Below are positions 45,105-54,274 of a stretch of 64,000 nucleotides of DNA, one piece after another (positions within the stretch are counted from its first letter, which is position 1; the number at the start of each line of letters is the position of its first letter). A program made the translations under genes and the position numbers. The stretch spans positions 6,492 through 70,491 of the forward strand of contig JAZTXR010000062.1 in the NCBI GenBank assembly GCA_045636545.1, in the 5' to 3' direction. Source of the DNA: HGM04593 sp045636545 (GTDB lineage Bacteria; Bacteroidota; Bacteroidia; Bacteroidales; Bacteroidaceae). The notes below the pieces were generated by a model that had not been told where the DNA came from, made no database searches, and was given only the letters and a program-made list of their open reading frames with translations.

Positions 45105-46518
45105 TCCAGTTCACGAGGTGCAGCTTTTCGCTTGCACGGGTGAAGGCTGTGTAGAGCCAGCGGTAGTAGTCCGGGTTTATCATATCCTCGCTGATGTAGC
45201 CCTGGTCAATGAATACCCGTTTCCACTCGCCGCCCTGTGCCTTGTGGCAGGTGATGGCGTAGCCGTATTTTACCTGCAGGGCGTTGTAGTACGGGTTCTT
45301 GCGTATCTCTTCCATGCGCTTGCGCTTTGAGCGTATCTCGGGGTAATCCTCCCACACGGCGGTGAAGAGCCTCTCGTTCTCCTCCCTTGTGAGCGAGGGC
45401 GATTCGCTTGTGAGGGTGTCGAGCATAATCTTCACGTCTATCTCGCAATCCTCGTAGTCTATAAGCGAGAGTGTGACATCGGCAAAGCGGAAACCGTACA
45501 TCTCCTCGGTACCGTTCACACGTACAATCTCGGCAATGTCGCCATTTGCTATGAAGTCGAGTTTTTCGAGCAGTGTCTTGTCCTCTTTGCCCAGTTGTTC
45601 GCGCCAGTAGTAGTTGTTCTTTACAATCATCAACAGCTCGCCACGGCACAGCTCCTCCTCGCGGTAGAGGATGCGGCGGCGTATTCCCTCGTTGTACACA
45701 TTGGCGCGTTTGTTGGAACGGCACAGTATTATGGTGTTGTCAATACCGGCCTTGTCATAGCTGCTCTCTATTGCCTCTATCAGCTCCTCGCCCTGCACGC
45801 TGCAGATGTCGCTGAATCCCTTCATCTTTACCTCGGGCACTGCGTATGTGTCCTCTTCGTCAATCCTTTGGCGCAGTATGGTGGCATTGTAGAGTATGCC
45901 CGAGTCACCCAACTGGCGCATTACCTGTGTCAGCTGCGCAACTGTCACGTCAAGGTACATGGAGCGCAGATAGCTCTCGGTGAGTGCGGGCGACTGCATC
46001 TCGCCCACGGGGGGCAGCTGCGCCGTGTCGCCAAGCAACAGCATGGAGCATCCTTGTCCCGAGTATACGAATTCTATGAGGTCATCGAGCAGGCCGCCCG
46101 AGCCACCCATTGTGCCGCTGTCATTTGATATCATTGATGCCTCGTCTACGATGAAAAGGGTGTTATGCATCCTGTTCTCGGCAAGTGAGAAAACCGAACT
46201 GTCCATTATGGATTTCTGCCGGTAGATGCATTTGTGGATGGTGTGTGCGCTTTTCCCCGAGTAGTGGGAGAATACCTTGGCGGCACGCCCTGTGGGGGCG
46301 AGCAGTACGGTCTTGCGTTCAAGCTGCTCCATTGTGCGCACCAGTGCCGAGATGAGCGAGGTTTTTCCTGTTCCGGCATATCCGCACAGCAGAAAGACCT
46401 TGCGGTCATTGGCCGAAAGGATGAATCCGGCCAATTTTTCTATTGAATTTTCCTGCTCAACTGTTGGTTCGAACGGAAAATTGACTTTAATTTGCGAGGC
46501 TAAATATCTATTTATCAC
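45097..46518 (-). CDS. RecD-like ATP-dependent DNA helicase (superfamily 1)
   Basis: A 473-aa helicase. Walker A is LLCGYAGTGKTSLISALVRT (about 43-62), Walker B IVDEASMIS, motif III LLLGDTAQLPPVGEM and motif VI LYTAFTRASEKLHLV; the C-terminal UvrD_C_2-like stretch is YGYAITCHKAQGGEWKRVF. No RecB/RecC partners are nearby, so it is closer to the stand-alone RecD2-like/AAA_30 helicases than to RecBCD. The precise repair role is not known. It diverges from the gene starting at 46612 with 93 bases between them. Confidence 0.88.
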   Translation of the reverse strand: MINRYLASQIKVNFPFEPTVEQENSIEKLAGFILSANDRKVFLLCGYAGTGKTSLISALVRTMEQLERKTVLLAPTGRAAKVFSHYSGKSAHTIHKCIYRQKSIMDSSVFSLAENRMHNTLFIVDEASMISNDSGTMGGSGGLLDDLIEFVYSGQGCSMLLLGDTAQLPPVGEMQSPALTESYLRSMYLDVTVAQLTQVMRQLGDSGILYNATILRQRIDEEDTYAVPEVKMKGFSDICSVQGEELIEAIESSYDKAGIDNTIILCRSNKRANVYNEGIRRRILYREEELCRGELLMIVKNNYYWREQLGKEDKTLLEKLDFIANGDIAEIVRVNGTEEMYGFRFADVTLSLIDYEDCEIDVKIMLDTLTSESPSLTREENERLFTAVWEDYPEIRSKRKRMEEIRKNPYYNALQVKYGYAITCHKAQGGEWKRVFIDQGYISEDMINPDYYRWLYTAFTRASEKLHLVNWKV

Positions 46519-46569
46519 TTTTAACGGTAAAAAAATTACTATAAAAAAGGTATATTCGTTTTTTTATCT

Positions 46570-46577
46570 TATTTTTG
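46570..46577 (+). promoter_or_regulatory. Promoter -7 element for the 320-aa gene
   Basis: TATTTTTG (TAnnTTTG), 34 bases before the start at 46612. Confidence 0.45.
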
Positions 46578-46611
46578 TGACACGAAAATAATTAAATAAA
46601 AAGATATAACA

Positions 46612-47574
46612 ATGAAAAAAGTATTAAATGTAGTTTTGCTTGGTCTTGTCATAGCGCTTGTGTATGCAAACTTCAGCAGTGTCAATGCGCCATTGGACTT
46701 TGACAAAAAGCGTCTGGAACGTGACCAGGTTGTCATTGAGCGCCTTGTAGACATCAGAACCGCTCAGGTGGAGTATCGTGCACAGAACGGCAGATATGCT
46801 GCTACTTTTGACGAACTGATTGCTTTCCTTGGTGACAGCATGAAGGTTGTGAACAAAACCTATATCCTCAATGACAAGCAGTTGGCATTGGTGCGTGACT
46901 TCAAGGTCGAGGATACAAAGCCAAAGGATGCCGATGCAATGGAGTTCTCGGAGGATGAGGCTGACCAGATTATCCTCAACATCCTCAATGATGACAACAA
47001 GAAGAATGCGCAGAAGAATGCCAAGAGAATCGAGAAGCTTGATGCTCTCTATCGCCGCGATACGACTTGGATTGTAAAGAGTGAGGTTCTTGAGGATGGC
47101 AGCGTTGTTGAAACCAAGGAAGCTGTTGTTGATGCAACAATGATTGCCGAGGCTTTCCACCGCGATACAACACGTCTTGCATACGTTGATACCTTGTATC
47201 ACAACCCTGCATACGATATCCAGCAGTTGAGATATATCCCATTCAGCAAGGATAGCGTAGGTAACCCAATCGAGTTCTGGTTGAAGGCCGACAGTATTCT
47301 GCCTAACGCCCAGGCTAACCGCAAGGCCGGTGGTTATATCCAGGTATTCGAGGCACGTGCCGACTTCAAGGATTACCTCCAGGGCTTGAACGAGCAGGAG
47401 TTGAACAACTACCTTCTTCAGGTTATCACAAACGGTACCGAGTATCGTGAGGAGGTTCGCATGGACAAGAACGGTGAGCCTTTGATGGGTGCTAACGGTG
47501 TTCTTAAAAGACGTATTCCAACCCGTAAGGTGGGTGATGCTACCAAGAATAACAACAATGCCGGTAACTGGTAA
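46612..47574 (+). CDS. Membrane-anchored protein of unknown function with pilin-like N-terminus (320 aa)
   Basis: One N-terminal hydrophobic segment (VLNVVLLGLVIALVYANF, about 4-21) is followed by a long charged helix and the sequence DIRTAQVEYRAQNGRYAATF, the arrangement of type II/IV pseudopilin N-termini; no leader-peptidase site of the usual kind is evident. The rest is acidic and lysine-rich, with repeated D-T-T/R-R-D-T pattern and a C-terminal basic tail. I recognise it as a conserved Bacteroidales type but know no function. It is the first gene of an operon with DUF3822 (2-base gap, TAATAATG) and rsmD. Confidence 0.72.
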   Translation: MKKVLNVVLLGLVIALVYANFSSVNAPLDFDKKRLERDQVVIERLVDIRTAQVEYRAQNGRYAATFDELIAFLGDSMKVVNKTYILNDKQLALVRDFKVEDTKPKDADAMEFSEDEADQIILNILNDDNKKNAQKNAKRIEKLDALYRRDTTWIVKSEVLEDGSVVETKEAVVDATMIAEAFHRDTTRLAYVDTLYHNPAYDIQQLRYIPFSKDSVGNPIEFWLKADSILPNAQANRKAGGYIQVFEARADFKDYLQGLNEQELNNYLLQVITNGTEYREEVRMDKNGEPLMGANGVLKRRIPTRKVGDATKNNNNAGNW

Positions 47575-47576
47575 TA

Positions 47577-48380
47577 ATGACAAAGGATAACAGTCAGAAT
47601 AAAACATTATCCATTCGTATCAGTACGGATGGATTTTGTTTTTGCAGCTATACACCGTCGCAGCCGGGCTCGTTGAAGTATCACTACTACAGGACCGAGA
47701 AAGGGCTGACATTGACATCCAACCTCCAGAAGAGTATGGAGCAGTGCCCGTTCGTGTCACAGGGCGAGAGCTATGATGTAAAGGTCATAATCGAGACCGA
47801 GGAGTTTACCACTCTTCCTGTAGAGTATGACAGCAGACAGGACTACAAGGCCTTTCACCGTCTTTGCTTCCCGAAGAACGATGTGCGTGTAGAGGTTGTG
47901 GCAAACCGTCTAAACGCTTTGGGGCTTACCGTGCTGTTTCCGGTAGAGAAGTCTCTGTATGAGCGCCTTCAACAGCTTGGCAATGTCTCGTTCTACTCTA
48001 CATTGAGCATTCTGCTTGGCCTGATGACAAGCAAGCTTGCAGACGAGGAGAAGTGTATGCTCGCATATTTCCAGAACAATATATGTTTCTTTGTTTCAAT
48101 GCAGGAGGGCAAGCTGCGGCTGGCAAATGCTTTCAGGTGCGATGAGGGACAGGACTGCATATACTACCTGTTGAGTATCTGGAAGGAGCAGGGGCTGTCG
48201 CAGGAGGATGACACACTCTATCTGTGTGGAGACAAGGGTGTGGAGCAGAATATGATGACCATAGGGCGTTTTATAAACAGGTGCAGGCGCTTGAATGCAA
48301 GTGAGCAGTTCCCTTTGACATTGTTGAACAAGATGGAGGGTATTCCTTTCGATTTACAGACATTGATACTATGCGAATAA
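47577..48380 (+). CDS. DUF3822 family protein
   Basis: A 267-aa cytosolic protein of the DUF3822 family, a Bacteroidetes protein with an actin/ASKHA-like look, whose gene commonly precedes rsmD. Visible traits: SIRISTDGFCFCSYTP at the N-terminus and ICFFVSMQEGKLRLANAF, then DTLYLCGDKG, consistent with a duplicated fold. The biochemical role is unknown. Its stop overlaps the rsmD start by 10 bases. Confidence 0.82.
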   Translation: MTKDNSQNKTLSIRISTDGFCFCSYTPSQPGSLKYHYYRTEKGLTLTSNLQKSMEQCPFVSQGESYDVKVIIETEEFTTLPVEYDSRQDYKAFHRLCFPKNDVRVEVVANRLNALGLTVLFPVEKSLYERLQQLGNVSFYSTLSILLGLMTSKLADEEKCMLAYFQNNICFFVSMQEGKLRLANAFRCDEGQDCIYYLLSIWKEQGLSQEDDTLYLCGDKGVEQNMMTIGRFINRCRRLNASEQFPLTLLNKMEGIPFDLQTLILCE

Positions 48381-48907
48381 TCAGCGGAAAATATAAAGGT
48401 CGTCATTTTGATGTGCCACGTAACTTCAAGGCACGTCCTACGACCGATTTTGCCAAGGAGAACCTCTTCAATATCCTTAATAATATGGTGGATTTTGAAG
48501 AGACGTCAGTGCTCGACTTCTTTGCCGGCACCGGCAGTATAAGCCTTGAGTTTCTCTCGCGCGGCTGCAAGGCGGTAACGTCGGTGGAGATGGATGCCCA
48601 GCACGCGGCACATCTTAAAAAGAGTTCGGTGGTGCTTGGCGATGAGGCCTGGAGCGTGGTGCGCGATGATGTTTTCCGTTACATACGTCGTTGTCCGGCT
48701 GCGTATGACATTGTATTTGCCGACCCTCCATATGCCCTGAAAGAACTGAAGAGTATCCCTGATTTGGTGCTTGATGGTGGCCTGCTCAAAAGCGGAGGAA
48801 TGCTTGTTTTCGAGCATGGCAAGGATTATGATTTCAGCACTCATCCCTGCTTCTTCCGTCACGTCGCATACGGCAGCGTGAACTTCAGTTTCTTCGAGAA
48901 GAAATGA
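48371..48907 (+). CDS. rsmD: 16S rRNA (guanine(966)-N(2))-methyltransferase
   Basis: Methylates G966 of 16S rRNA during 30S assembly (178 aa, usual size). SAM-dependent fold with glycine loop VLDFFAGTGSISLEFLSRG (about 40-58) and the catalytic signature VFADPPYAL (about 116-124). The N-terminal RIISGKYKGRHF and RPTTDFAKENLFNIL are characteristic of RsmD. It is translationally coupled to the DUF3822 gene. Confidence 0.94.
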   Translation: MRIISGKYKGRHFDVPRNFKARPTTDFAKENLFNILNNMVDFEETSVLDFFAGTGSISLEFLSRGCKAVTSVEMDAQHAAHLKKSSVVLGDEAWSVVRDDVFRYIRRCPAAYDIVFADPPYALKELKSIPDLVLDGGLLKSGGMLVFEHGKDYDFSTHPCFFRHVAYGSVNFSFFEKK

Positions 48908-48928
48908 TTCCCTTGTAGATTTTGCGAT

Positions 48929-48975
48929 ATAAAAACGTCTGATGCCACCCGACGGGTGGCATCAAACGTTTTTAT
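48929..48975. terminator. Bidirectional terminator between rsmD and relA/spoT
   Basis: The core stem TGATGCCACCC/GGGTGGCATCA (48940-48950 with 48954-48964) is extended by ATAAAAACGT/ACGTTTTTAT outside a single unpaired base pair. The T-run serves both directions. The right arm covers the relA/spoT stop (48972-48974). Confidence 0.9.
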
Positions 48976-51212
48976 CCTATTCGTGCAATTGTCTTTATAT
49001 TGCTCACTTTCTTCAGGTTCTCGCAGATGTTCTTTACATCCTGTACGTCATGTACGTTTATCCAGAATGTCCCCTCGAAGATTCCGTTGTTGCTCTCAAG
49101 GTGTATCTTCTGGATATTGGCGTTGAGTTGCTGTGATATGATGGCCGTTATCTTGTGCAGCACTCCCATGTCGTCAATGCCTGTAATCTGAATGGGGACT
49201 GCAAAATAGAGCTGTTTATGTGTCTCCCAGACTGCGGCAAGTATCCTGTCACCATGGCTGCTCTTTATTGTGTTTGCTACAGGGCAGTTGCGCTTGTGGA
49301 TAATAATCTGCTTATTTTCGTTGTAATATCCAAGAACGTCATCGCCGGGGATGGGATGGCAGCAGTCTGCTATTATGTACCTGTTCTTCAGGTTTTCGTC
49401 CGTGAGGTTGATGGGAGTTCTGCGGTCAACCTCCTCGTACTGTTTTGCCGGCTCATTTACCTCCTCTTTCTTCTTCTCCTTGCTGCTGAACGAGAAGAGT
49501 GACTGCAGGCTGAATTTCTTGTTGCCCAGCAGTGTGTCCTTATCCTCATTGCCCAGTGTCACCGTTCCTTTGCCAATGGCTGCAAGCAGTTCATCACGGT
49601 CATTGAGCTTGTGCAGTTTCCATAGCTTTTCAATGTTGCCCTGGTAGTTGTTCAATCCCTCTTTTTCAAGGAACTGGTTCAGTTTCTCCTCGCCCTCTCT
49701 CTGCAATATGCGTTGCTGGCGGCGCAGTGCGGCCTGTATCTTGGCGCGTGCCTTGGCTGTGGTAGCGAATGATAGCCAGCTCTCATCAACGCGCGATGAG
49801 TTGGAGGTGAGAATCTCCACCTGGTCGCCGCTCTGCAGCTGATGGCTCATTGGCACAAGCCTGTGGTTTACCTTGGCGCCGATGCAGTGGTTGCCGAGGA
49901 ATGTGTGTATGCTGTATGCAAGGTCAAGCGCAGTACAGTTCTGCGGCATTGTCTTGATTTCTCCTTTGGGAGTAAAGACAAAGATTTCGGTTGCATAGAG
50001 GTTGAGCTTTATGGTGTCAAGAAAGTCAAGGGCATTGGGCTGCGGGTCATCAAGTATCTCCTTGATTGTGTGCAGCCAGTTCTCGAGCTGGTCATCGCCG
50101 GGGTCTTCGCCCTCGCTCTTGTATTTCCAGTGCGCGGCAATTCCCCTTTCGGCCACCTCGTTCATCCTCTCGCTGCGAATCTGCACCTCTATCCACTCGC
50201 CGCGTTGGCTCATGAAGGTTGCGTGCAAGGCCTTGTAGCCGTTGGCGCGGGGCTTGCTCACCCAGTCGCGCAGACGGTCGGGGTGCGAGTTGTATAGCTT
50301 TGTAAGCGCTATGTATATCTTGAAGCATTCGTTGTTCTCGTCCTCTCCTTCGCGTGGAGTAAATATGATACGCACGGCAAGGATGTCATAGATATCTTCA
50401 AATGCAACGTGCTTCTTCTGCATCTTGTTCCAGATGGAGTAGGGTGACTTCACACGTCCTATGATATGGTATTTGAGTCCCATTGCATTGAGCTGCTCGC
50501 AGATGGGGTGTGTGAATTCGTTGTAGAGGATATCGCGGTCGTTCTGTGTCCTTTCAATCTTTTTCTCTATGCGTGCATATTCTTCGGGGTGCTCGTATTT
50601 GAAGCTCAGGTTTTCAAGTTCGGTCTTTATGCGGCTAAGTCCCAGACGGTATGCAATGGGGGCGTATATATATAAGGTCTCACCTGCAATCTTGTACTGT
50701 TTGTTTATCTGCATATACTTGAGTGTGCGCATATTGTGCAGGCGGTCGGCAATCTTTATGAGTATCACGCGTATGTCCTCGCTCATGGTGAGCAGCAGCT
50801 TCTTGAAATTCTCGGCCTGCTGCGATGCGTGTGCTCCGAAAACGCCTCCCGAAATCTTCGTCAGGCCGTCTACTATGCCTGCAATCTTGTCGCCGAAAAG
50901 GTTGCGTATGTCCTCAATGGTGTAGTCCGTGTCCTCAACGACGTCGTGCAGCAATGCAGCGCAGATGGATGTGGAACCCAGGCCTATCTCCTTGCACACG
51001 ATGCGTGCTACAGCGAGCGGATGCATGATGTATGGCTCACCGCTGTGGCGCCTTACACCTTTGTGTGCCTGACGGGCAAAGTTGAAAGCCTTTGTTATGA
51101 GTTCTACCTTTCTGCGGTGTCGGGATGCAAGATATATGTCAAGCAACTCCTGAAAAGCTGTGTTTATGGCAGCTTCTTCATCAATGTTCCTTATCTCGTC
51201 GTAATTGTCCAT
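48972..51212 (-). CDS. relA: Bifunctional (p)ppGpp synthase/hydrolase (RelA/SpoT homologue)
   Basis: Sets alarmone levels in the stringent response (746 aa, typical long RSH). HD hydrolase domain (about 40-190) with HSGEPYIMHPLAVA, LLHDVVEDT and IKIADRLHNMRTL intact; synthetase domain (about 245-360) with GRVKSPYSIWNKMQKK and ANGYKALHATF; TGS domain (about 405-465, VFTPKGEIKTMPQNCTALDL); C-terminal ACT domain (about 670-746). Hydrolase motifs are complete, so it is the bifunctional type. It is the last gene of the parA-parB-DUF5683-mltD-relA cluster, 4 bases after mltD. Confidence 0.94.
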   Translation of the reverse strand: MDNYDEIRNIDEEAAINTAFQELLDIYLASRHRRKVELITKAFNFARQAHKGVRRHSGEPYIMHPLAVARIVCKEIGLGSTSICAALLHDVVEDTDYTIEDIRNLFGDKIAGIVDGLTKISGGVFGAHASQQAENFKKLLLTMSEDIRVILIKIADRLHNMRTLKYMQINKQYKIAGETLYIYAPIAYRLGLSRIKTELENLSFKYEHPEEYARIEKKIERTQNDRDILYNEFTHPICEQLNAMGLKYHIIGRVKSPYSIWNKMQKKHVAFEDIYDILAVRIIFTPREGEDENNECFKIYIALTKLYNSHPDRLRDWVSKPRANGYKALHATFMSQRGEWIEVQIRSERMNEVAERGIAAHWKYKSEGEDPGDDQLENWLHTIKEILDDPQPNALDFLDTIKLNLYATEIFVFTPKGEIKTMPQNCTALDLAYSIHTFLGNHCIGAKVNHRLVPMSHQLQSGDQVEILTSNSSRVDESWLSFATTAKARAKIQAALRRQQRILQREGEEKLNQFLEKEGLNNYQGNIEKLWKLHKLNDRDELLAAIGKGTVTLGNEDKDTLLGNKKFSLQSLFSFSSKEKKKEEVNEPAKQYEEVDRRTPINLTDENLKNRYIIADCCHPIPGDDVLGYYNENKQIIIHKRNCPVANTIKSSHGDRILAAVWETHKQLYFAVPIQITGIDDMGVLHKITAIISQQLNANIQKIHLESNNGIFEGTFWINVHDVQDVKNICENLKKVSNIKTIARIG

Positions 51213-51216
51213 AGCG

Positions 51217-52581
51217 TTACTTGTATATTTTCAGATACTTGCCTGCACGTATGTTTGAGTTACGCAGATTGTTCCACTTCATTATCTGCTTTACCGATAC
51301 TCTGTACTTCAGGGCTATTGAACCGAGTGTCTCGCCGTTCTTGATTTTGTGGCGTATCAGGTTGCCGGCACCGTTGTTCTCCTTTGCATCCTTCAGCATT
51401 TTCTCAATGTCGGCCTTGGGGAAATACTTGTCGGCATTGTGCTTGTATATGGTATCCTCGTTCTCGACAAACTTGGTTGTGGTGTTGTTTGTAAGACGTA
51501 GCACGTATGTCTCGTTCTCGCCGGGGATTATATCTTTCAGGAATTGGGGGTTCAGTGTGCGCAGTTCCTGAATATCTGCACCACATACTTCTACAATCTG
51601 GTTGAAGTGGAGGTTCTTGCTGACGTGTATCGTATCTGTGGCTATCGGCAGTTCCGGCTCCATGGGGATTATGCCGTGGTCCTTGTAGTATGTCATTATG
51701 TAGCTTGCGGCGATGAAACCCGGCAGATAACCACGTGTCTCGCGTGGCAACCAGGGATAAATTTTCCAGAAGTCTGTGCTGCCGCCTGAACGTAGAATGG
51801 CTTTCTTTACATTGCCGGGGCCGCAGTTATAGGCTGCTATGGCAAGTTCCCAGTTCTGGAACATCTCGTACAGGTCCTTTAGATATGTCAGGGCCGCAAT
51901 GGTGGCTTTGGCTGGGTCGAAACGTTCGTCGATGTAGTTGTTGGCCTTCAAACCATAGAGCTTGCCGGTGGGGAACATGAATTGCCACAAACCCTTTGCT
52001 CCCATTCTTGATGTTGCCTTGGGGTTGAGTGCCGATTCAATGATGGGCAGGTATTTCAGTTCGCGTGGAACACCAATGCGGTCAATCTCCTCTTCTATGA
52101 TGGGGAAGTAGTATTCCGAAATTCCAAGCAGGTATGATACCTGTGAACGTCCTTTCTTTGTATAGCGGTCGATACATGTGCGCACCATGTTGTTGTATGG
52201 CATCCTCACAATGGTGGGCAGTGCTGCAAGGCGTTTGGCATACATTGTATCAGTAATCTGTACAGAGTCTTTCCCCGTCGATTCTCCTTCGGACTTGTGG
52301 AGCATATTACGTGCTTGCCAGCTGTTGAGCAGGCTGTCAATGTCAGCGTTCATGCTCTCGGGTAGCTCAAATGTGTATCCGTTACCGACAAGAGTGTCAA
52401 GGTCTACTTCATACCGCACGTTTGTGGCTATGGTCTGCGGGGTGGTGTAGTGTGTGGATATGGTACTTGCGCTCTTTCCCTCACCCTTTTCCTCGGCTTT
52501 CTGTGTGCTCTTGAAAAGGCTGCAGGAGCAGAGTGTGGCAATGATAGACAATACAGTTATTATTCTTATGCTGTTTTTCAT
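51217..52581 (-). CDS. mltD: Membrane-bound lytic transglycosylase D-like with LysM
   Basis: Cuts peptidoglycan glycan strands with formation of 1,6-anhydroMurNAc (454 aa). Lipoprotein signal with lipobox TLCSC (Cys20). SLT domain with catalytic Glu182 in LPIIESALNPKATSRMGAKG, followed by GLWQFMFPTGKLYGL and AAYNCGPGNVKKAI. One LysM module at the C-terminus (KNGETLGSIALKYRVSVKQI). E. coli MltD carries two. It sits 6 bases after the DUF5683 gene. Outer-membrane-anchored, periplasmic. Confidence 0.92.
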   Translation of the reverse strand: MKNSIRIITVLSIIATLCSCSLFKSTQKAEEKGEGKSASTISTHYTTPQTIATNVRYEVDLDTLVGNGYTFELPESMNADIDSLLNSWQARNMLHKSEGESTGKDSVQITDTMYAKRLAALPTIVRMPYNNMVRTCIDRYTKKGRSQVSYLLGISEYYFPIIEEEIDRIGVPRELKYLPIIESALNPKATSRMGAKGLWQFMFPTGKLYGLKANNYIDERFDPAKATIAALTYLKDLYEMFQNWELAIAAYNCGPGNVKKAILRSGGSTDFWKIYPWLPRETRGYLPGFIAASYIMTYYKDHGIIPMEPELPIATDTIHVSKNLHFNQIVEVCGADIQELRTLNPQFLKDIIPGENETYVLRLTNNTTTKFVENEDTIYKHNADKYFPKADIEKMLKDAKENNGAGNLIRHKIKNGETLGSIALKYRVSVKQIMKWNNLRNSNIRAGKYLKIYK

Positions 52582-52587
52582 GGTATA

Positions 52588-53367
52588 TCAGAATCTTATG
52601 TTGCAGTTGAATCCGTAGTAATCCTTGCCCAGCATCTGTCTGCCGTCGATTATCTGTGGCTCGATGCTCACGTTGATGTCCTCGCTGATGTCAAAGTTGG
52701 AGAGCTGTGCATCCACGTAGGCATCAATGACCGAAAGGGCATATACTCCGATGAATGAGAATATGCTCAGATCGCGCCAACGACGGTACCGGTCCTTCCT
52801 TTTCTTGAACACATCCTTCAGGTACTCCTTGTTTGCCTCATAGTCATATCCCGGGCGAAAGAAATCCTTGAACGAGTCTGTGTTGGGGTCGCTGTCCATA
52901 ATGTCAAGATAGGCCTGGCGGTAGTCCTTGTACATCTGTCCGTTCCAGTTGTATGCGTAGAGGCAGCCTACAAATCCGCCATACACGATGGGCAGTTTCC
53001 AGAATTTACGGTTGTATATCTGTCCTCCGCCGGGAATTGCCAAAGCTATCCATGTTGCGGTCGAGGGGTCGGGTTTTCTTATGCCAATCTTCTTTCTTGC
53101 GGATTGCTTTGCTGCTGCACCCGGTATTGTGCTGTCCGGCTTCTCTATAGTTGTGGCTGCAGTAATCTCCATATAGGTGCTGTCCATTGACATCCTGTCG
53201 GGCATGGTTCTCTTTATGCTCTTTATTCCAAGCGTGTCGTCTGACAAAGGCAACAGTGCTGCATTCTCCGTCATCGTCTGCACAGTCTGTGCCGGAGCAC
53301 CGGTCGCCATCATTGCCAACAAGGCAAGCATGAATACGAAACTATATGTGAGTCTGTCAACAGCCAC
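52588..53367 (-). CDS. DUF5683 family protein (predicted membrane-associated)
   Basis: A Bacteroidetes DUF5683 protein (about 259 aa from the chosen GTG). Signal peptide-like N-terminus (VDRLTYSFVFMLALLAMMAT), low-complexity linker, then the family core with IALAIPGGGQIYNRKFWKLP and a second hydrophobic segment FIGVYALSVIDAYVDAQL. Function unknown; genes of this family often follow parB and precede mltD in this phylum. The frame extends to an ATG at 53415 inside parB (41-base overlap); GTG 53367 gives a clean signal peptide. Both starts are possible. Confidence 0.78.
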   Translation of the reverse strand: MAVDRLTYSFVFMLALLAMMATGAPAQTVQTMTENAALLPLSDDTLGIKSIKRTMPDRMSMDSTYMEITAATTIEKPDSTIPGAAAKQSARKKIGIRKPDPSTATWIALAIPGGGQIYNRKFWKLPIVYGGFVGCLYAYNWNGQMYKDYRQAYLDIMDSDPNTDSFKDFFRPGYDYEANKEYLKDVFKKRKDRYRRWRDLSIFSFIGVYALSVIDAYVDAQLSNFDISEDINVSIEPQIIDGRQMLGKDYYGFNCNIRF

Positions 53368-53374
53368 AATCTGT

Positions 53375-54259
53375 TCAATTGTTAAGTCGGTCAAATATTG
53401 ATATGATGCGCTCAAGTTCCTTTTCGTTCTTGAACTTTATGCTTATCTTCCCGCTTCCTTTGGCCGAGCAGGTCATCTGCACGGGAGCCTGGAAAAAGTT
53501 TGTGAGTTGTTTCTTGAGTTGGTGGAACACCGCATCCTGTTTCTTTTCAGCTCCTTTCTTTGTTGCAGGCTCGTCGGTGACGTCGCCCTCCTTTATGCGG
53601 CGCACAATCTCTTCCACTTCGCGTACCGAGTAGCCGTTCTTCTCAATCTCATGGAAGAGTTCTATCTGTTTGCTGTGTGAGTCCAGTGAGAGCAGCGCCT
53701 TGGCGTGTCCCATATCAATCCTCTTCTCCTTTATGGCAACCTGTATTGCTGCCGGCAGTTTCAGCAGGCGCAGGAAATTGGCGATGGTGGCACGGCCTTT
53801 GCCAATGCGCTTGCTCAGCTGCTCCTGTGACAGGTTGTGCTGTTCGATGAGCTGCTGGTAGGCAAGTGCAATCTCCAGTGCGTTCAGGTCCTCGCGCTGT
53901 ATGTTTTCAATGAGAGCCATCTCCATTGTGTCCTCGTCATCGGCTTTTACAATGTATGCGGGGATGGTTGTCTTGCCTGCAATCTGTGATGCACGGAAAC
54001 GTCTTTCTCCGGCAATGATCTGGTAGGTCTCGTCCTCCATCTTGCGCAGTGTGATGGGCTGTATCACGCCAAGCTCATTGATTGAGTCGGCCAACTCCTG
54101 TAACGCCTCCTCGTTGAAATCGCGGCGTGGCTGGTTGGGGTTAGCGAAAATCTTGTCAATCTCAATCTCTCCTATTGACGATGAACCCGATGTGCGGACA
54201 GCCTCGGTTGAAATGAGCGCATCGAGTCCGCGTCCCAGTGTGAATTTCTGTTTTGCCAT
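53375..54259 (-). CDS. parB: Chromosome-partitioning protein ParB
   Basis: A CTPase/DNA-binding clamp that loads at parS sites (294 aa). The N-terminal CTP-binding domain has QPRRDFNEEALQELADSI and the signature IIAGERRFRASQIAG; the helix-turn-helix region is LSQEQLSKRIGKGRATIANF. The C-terminal dimerisation part ends ERIISIFDRLNN. The gene starts 15 bases after the parA stop. No parS-like 16-mer was recognised in this window. Confidence 0.94.
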   Translation of the reverse strand: MAKQKFTLGRGLDALISTEAVRTSGSSSIGEIEIDKIFANPNQPRRDFNEEALQELADSINELGVIQPITLRKMEDETYQIIAGERRFRASQIAGKTTIPAYIVKADDEDTMEMALIENIQREDLNALEIALAYQQLIEQHNLSQEQLSKRIGKGRATIANFLRLLKLPAAIQVAIKEKRIDMGHAKALLSLDSHSKQIELFHEIEKNGYSVREVEEIVRRIKEGDVTDEPATKKGAEKKQDAVFHQLKKQLTNFFQAPVQMTCSAKGSGKISIKFKNEKELERIISIFDRLNN

Positions 54260-54274
54260 TATAGAAACTGTTTC

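Noticed and set aside
46624..47607. 327-codon frame antisense to the 320-aa gene
   Set aside because: The plus-strand gene has a promoter, a signal-like N-terminus and operon context; the antisense frame has none.
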